Positions 63,158-64,000 of a DNA stretch of 64,000 bases are shown piece after piece (positions within the stretch are counted from its first letter, which is position 1; each line of letters begins with the position of its first letter). Under the pieces are notes generated by a model. The model had not been told where the DNA came from and made no database searches. It saw nothing but the letters and a program-made list of their open reading frames with translations. The DNA is from Psococerastis gibbosa (Eukaryota; Arthropoda; Insecta; Psocodea; Psocidae), in NCBI GenBank assembly GCA_963971405.1, contig OZ020490.1, positions 10,092,874-10,156,873 on the forward strand. The letters are read 5' to 3'. The position numbers and the translations under genes were made by a program.

Positions 63158-63337
63158 CGTAAGGATTTAACGGGGAACCTCTTGTATACGACAAATACAA
63201 GCCAGTACTGAATGCACATGTTCCAATTTTTCACTGTGTTGCGGAAGGACACGTCAAATTCCGCGCTCATTGGATTGATATTGTGAATTGTCTCAAAATC
63301 AAACTCCTGTTTTGCTCGTAGTTGTTTATCAGTCAAT
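63158..63337 (-). CDS. MBOAT7: MBOAT7/LPIAT1 exon with the conserved Asn region
   Basis: Acceptor ATTTATTTCTAG, donor CG/GTAAGC, 180 nt in phase 2 to phase 2. Encodes LTDKQLRAKQEFDFETIHNI, NPMSAEFDVSFRNTVKNWNM and CIQYWLVFVVYKRFPVKSL plus the first two bases of Arg. The run F-YETI-NI...R-G--YWNM-VQ-WLA...YK--P matches MBOAT7 specifically rather than MBOAT1/2 or LPCAT3. NWNM holds the second conserved MBOAT active-site residue (Asn). Earlier exons must lie beyond 64000 on this strand. Confidence 0.92.
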
Positions 63338-63409
63338 CTAGAAATAAATTAAATCATGGGAAAGCGTTTTTTGAAAATAAATTATGTAGCGATATTGATC
63401 GATCGTATA

Positions 63410-63667
63410 GGCGGCAATTCCACCGGCGATTTTACTTCATTTGTGATTTGAGATTTTTTGTTTGTTTTATTTTAAGGAGACTATTATGTAGATACTTAAC
63501 TTATCCATTATAAATTAAGTTATAATATGGTAGAGACTTATTAATGATGTCTGCTACCATATTATAACTTAATTTATAATAGATAACTTAAGTATCTACA
63601 TAATAGTCTTCTTAAAACAAAACAAAAAAAACACAAATGAAGTAAAATCGCCGGTGGAATTGCCGCC
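63410..63667. mobile_element. Tourist-like long palindrome, 258 bp
   Basis: Starts GGCGGCAATTCCACCGGCGA and ends CGCCGGTGGAATTGCCGCC. Arms are about 115 bp and almost perfect (GAGACTATTATGTAGATACT; TATAAATTAAGTTATAATAT). Flanks are ATA (left) and TTA (right), so the TSD is imperfect. It lies in the intron about 70 bp upstream of exon 63158-63337. Confidence 0.85.
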
Positions 63668-64000
63668 TTAATTGCCCATAGAAAGGCAGCTCGCTGCTCC
63701 GCGGCTCGTTATATTCAATCAATTAATCAATTTTGCTCCGGCCAGTCAGAAATATATTATCATGCGTTAGTAGGGCATCTAATTATTATTAATTACCATA
63801 TTTAAAAGTATAGACGGAAAATACAGACTCTAGAAATATTACAGATAGGAAAACTTAACAAATATCTAATAATCAAGAATAATTCATTTAAGTATTTGAA
63901 CAAATTTGTGGGAAACACAGAATAAGAGGCAACAATGAAGACAAATTGCGACAGACTATTCCTAAAACGCATAACAAACATGGTAGACGCCTTAATGATT
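63668..64000. other. Intronic AT-rich sequence
   Basis: No exon, RNA or repeat recognised up to the window edge. Presumably still inside the MBOAT7 intron. Confidence 0.35.

Overview
The window is nuclear DNA from an animal, most likely an arthropod. The evidence is AT-rich, repeat-dense sequence, GT-AG introns, a TATA-driven cuticle-protein-like gene whose first exon encodes only a signal peptide, an RNase-H-bearing non-LTR retrotransposon whose ORF1 resembles DUF4780 proteins, and LINE 3' ends of types common in insect genomes. No species can be named from the sequence alone.

Three host genes can be supported. (1) At 2728-5218 (+) a TATA box and three exons encode a 154-residue secreted protein made of a Gly/Tyr block followed by short Gln/Pro repeats. 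Its repeat exon is also open in a second frame that continues to 5111. (2) At 49150-50073 (+) one coding exon encodes a 307-residue, Lys-rich secreted protein with no family I can name. (3) At 60267-63337 (-) lie the last three coding exons of an MBOAT7/LPIAT1-type lysophosphatidylinositol acyltransferase. Exon phases agree exactly and the 5' part lies beyond the window.

Everything else is repeats. Several DNA-transposon groups can be separated by target-site duplication (TSD): short hAT-like elements rich in poly-C/poly-G with 8-bp TSDs; palindromic elements with TTAA TSDs; Tourist/Harbinger-like palindromes with TTA/TAA TSDs; one Tigger/pogo-like element; and several terminal-inverted-repeat families without a clear TSD. 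There are at least three tRNA-related SINE families (called A, B and C here), many LINE 3' stubs, part of a Penelope-like element (RT plus GIY-YIG), and an 850-bp repeat with GTCT microsatellites.

The largest single element, 53862-59317 (-), is a full-length 5.4-kb non-LTR retrotransposon with ORF1, endonuclease, RT and RNase H. It has matching target duplications but is disabled by a deletion in RT motif A, an in-frame TAG and a second frameshift. Two other elements carry a hammerhead-ribozyme-like core. Nested insertions are common and give a relative order of events.
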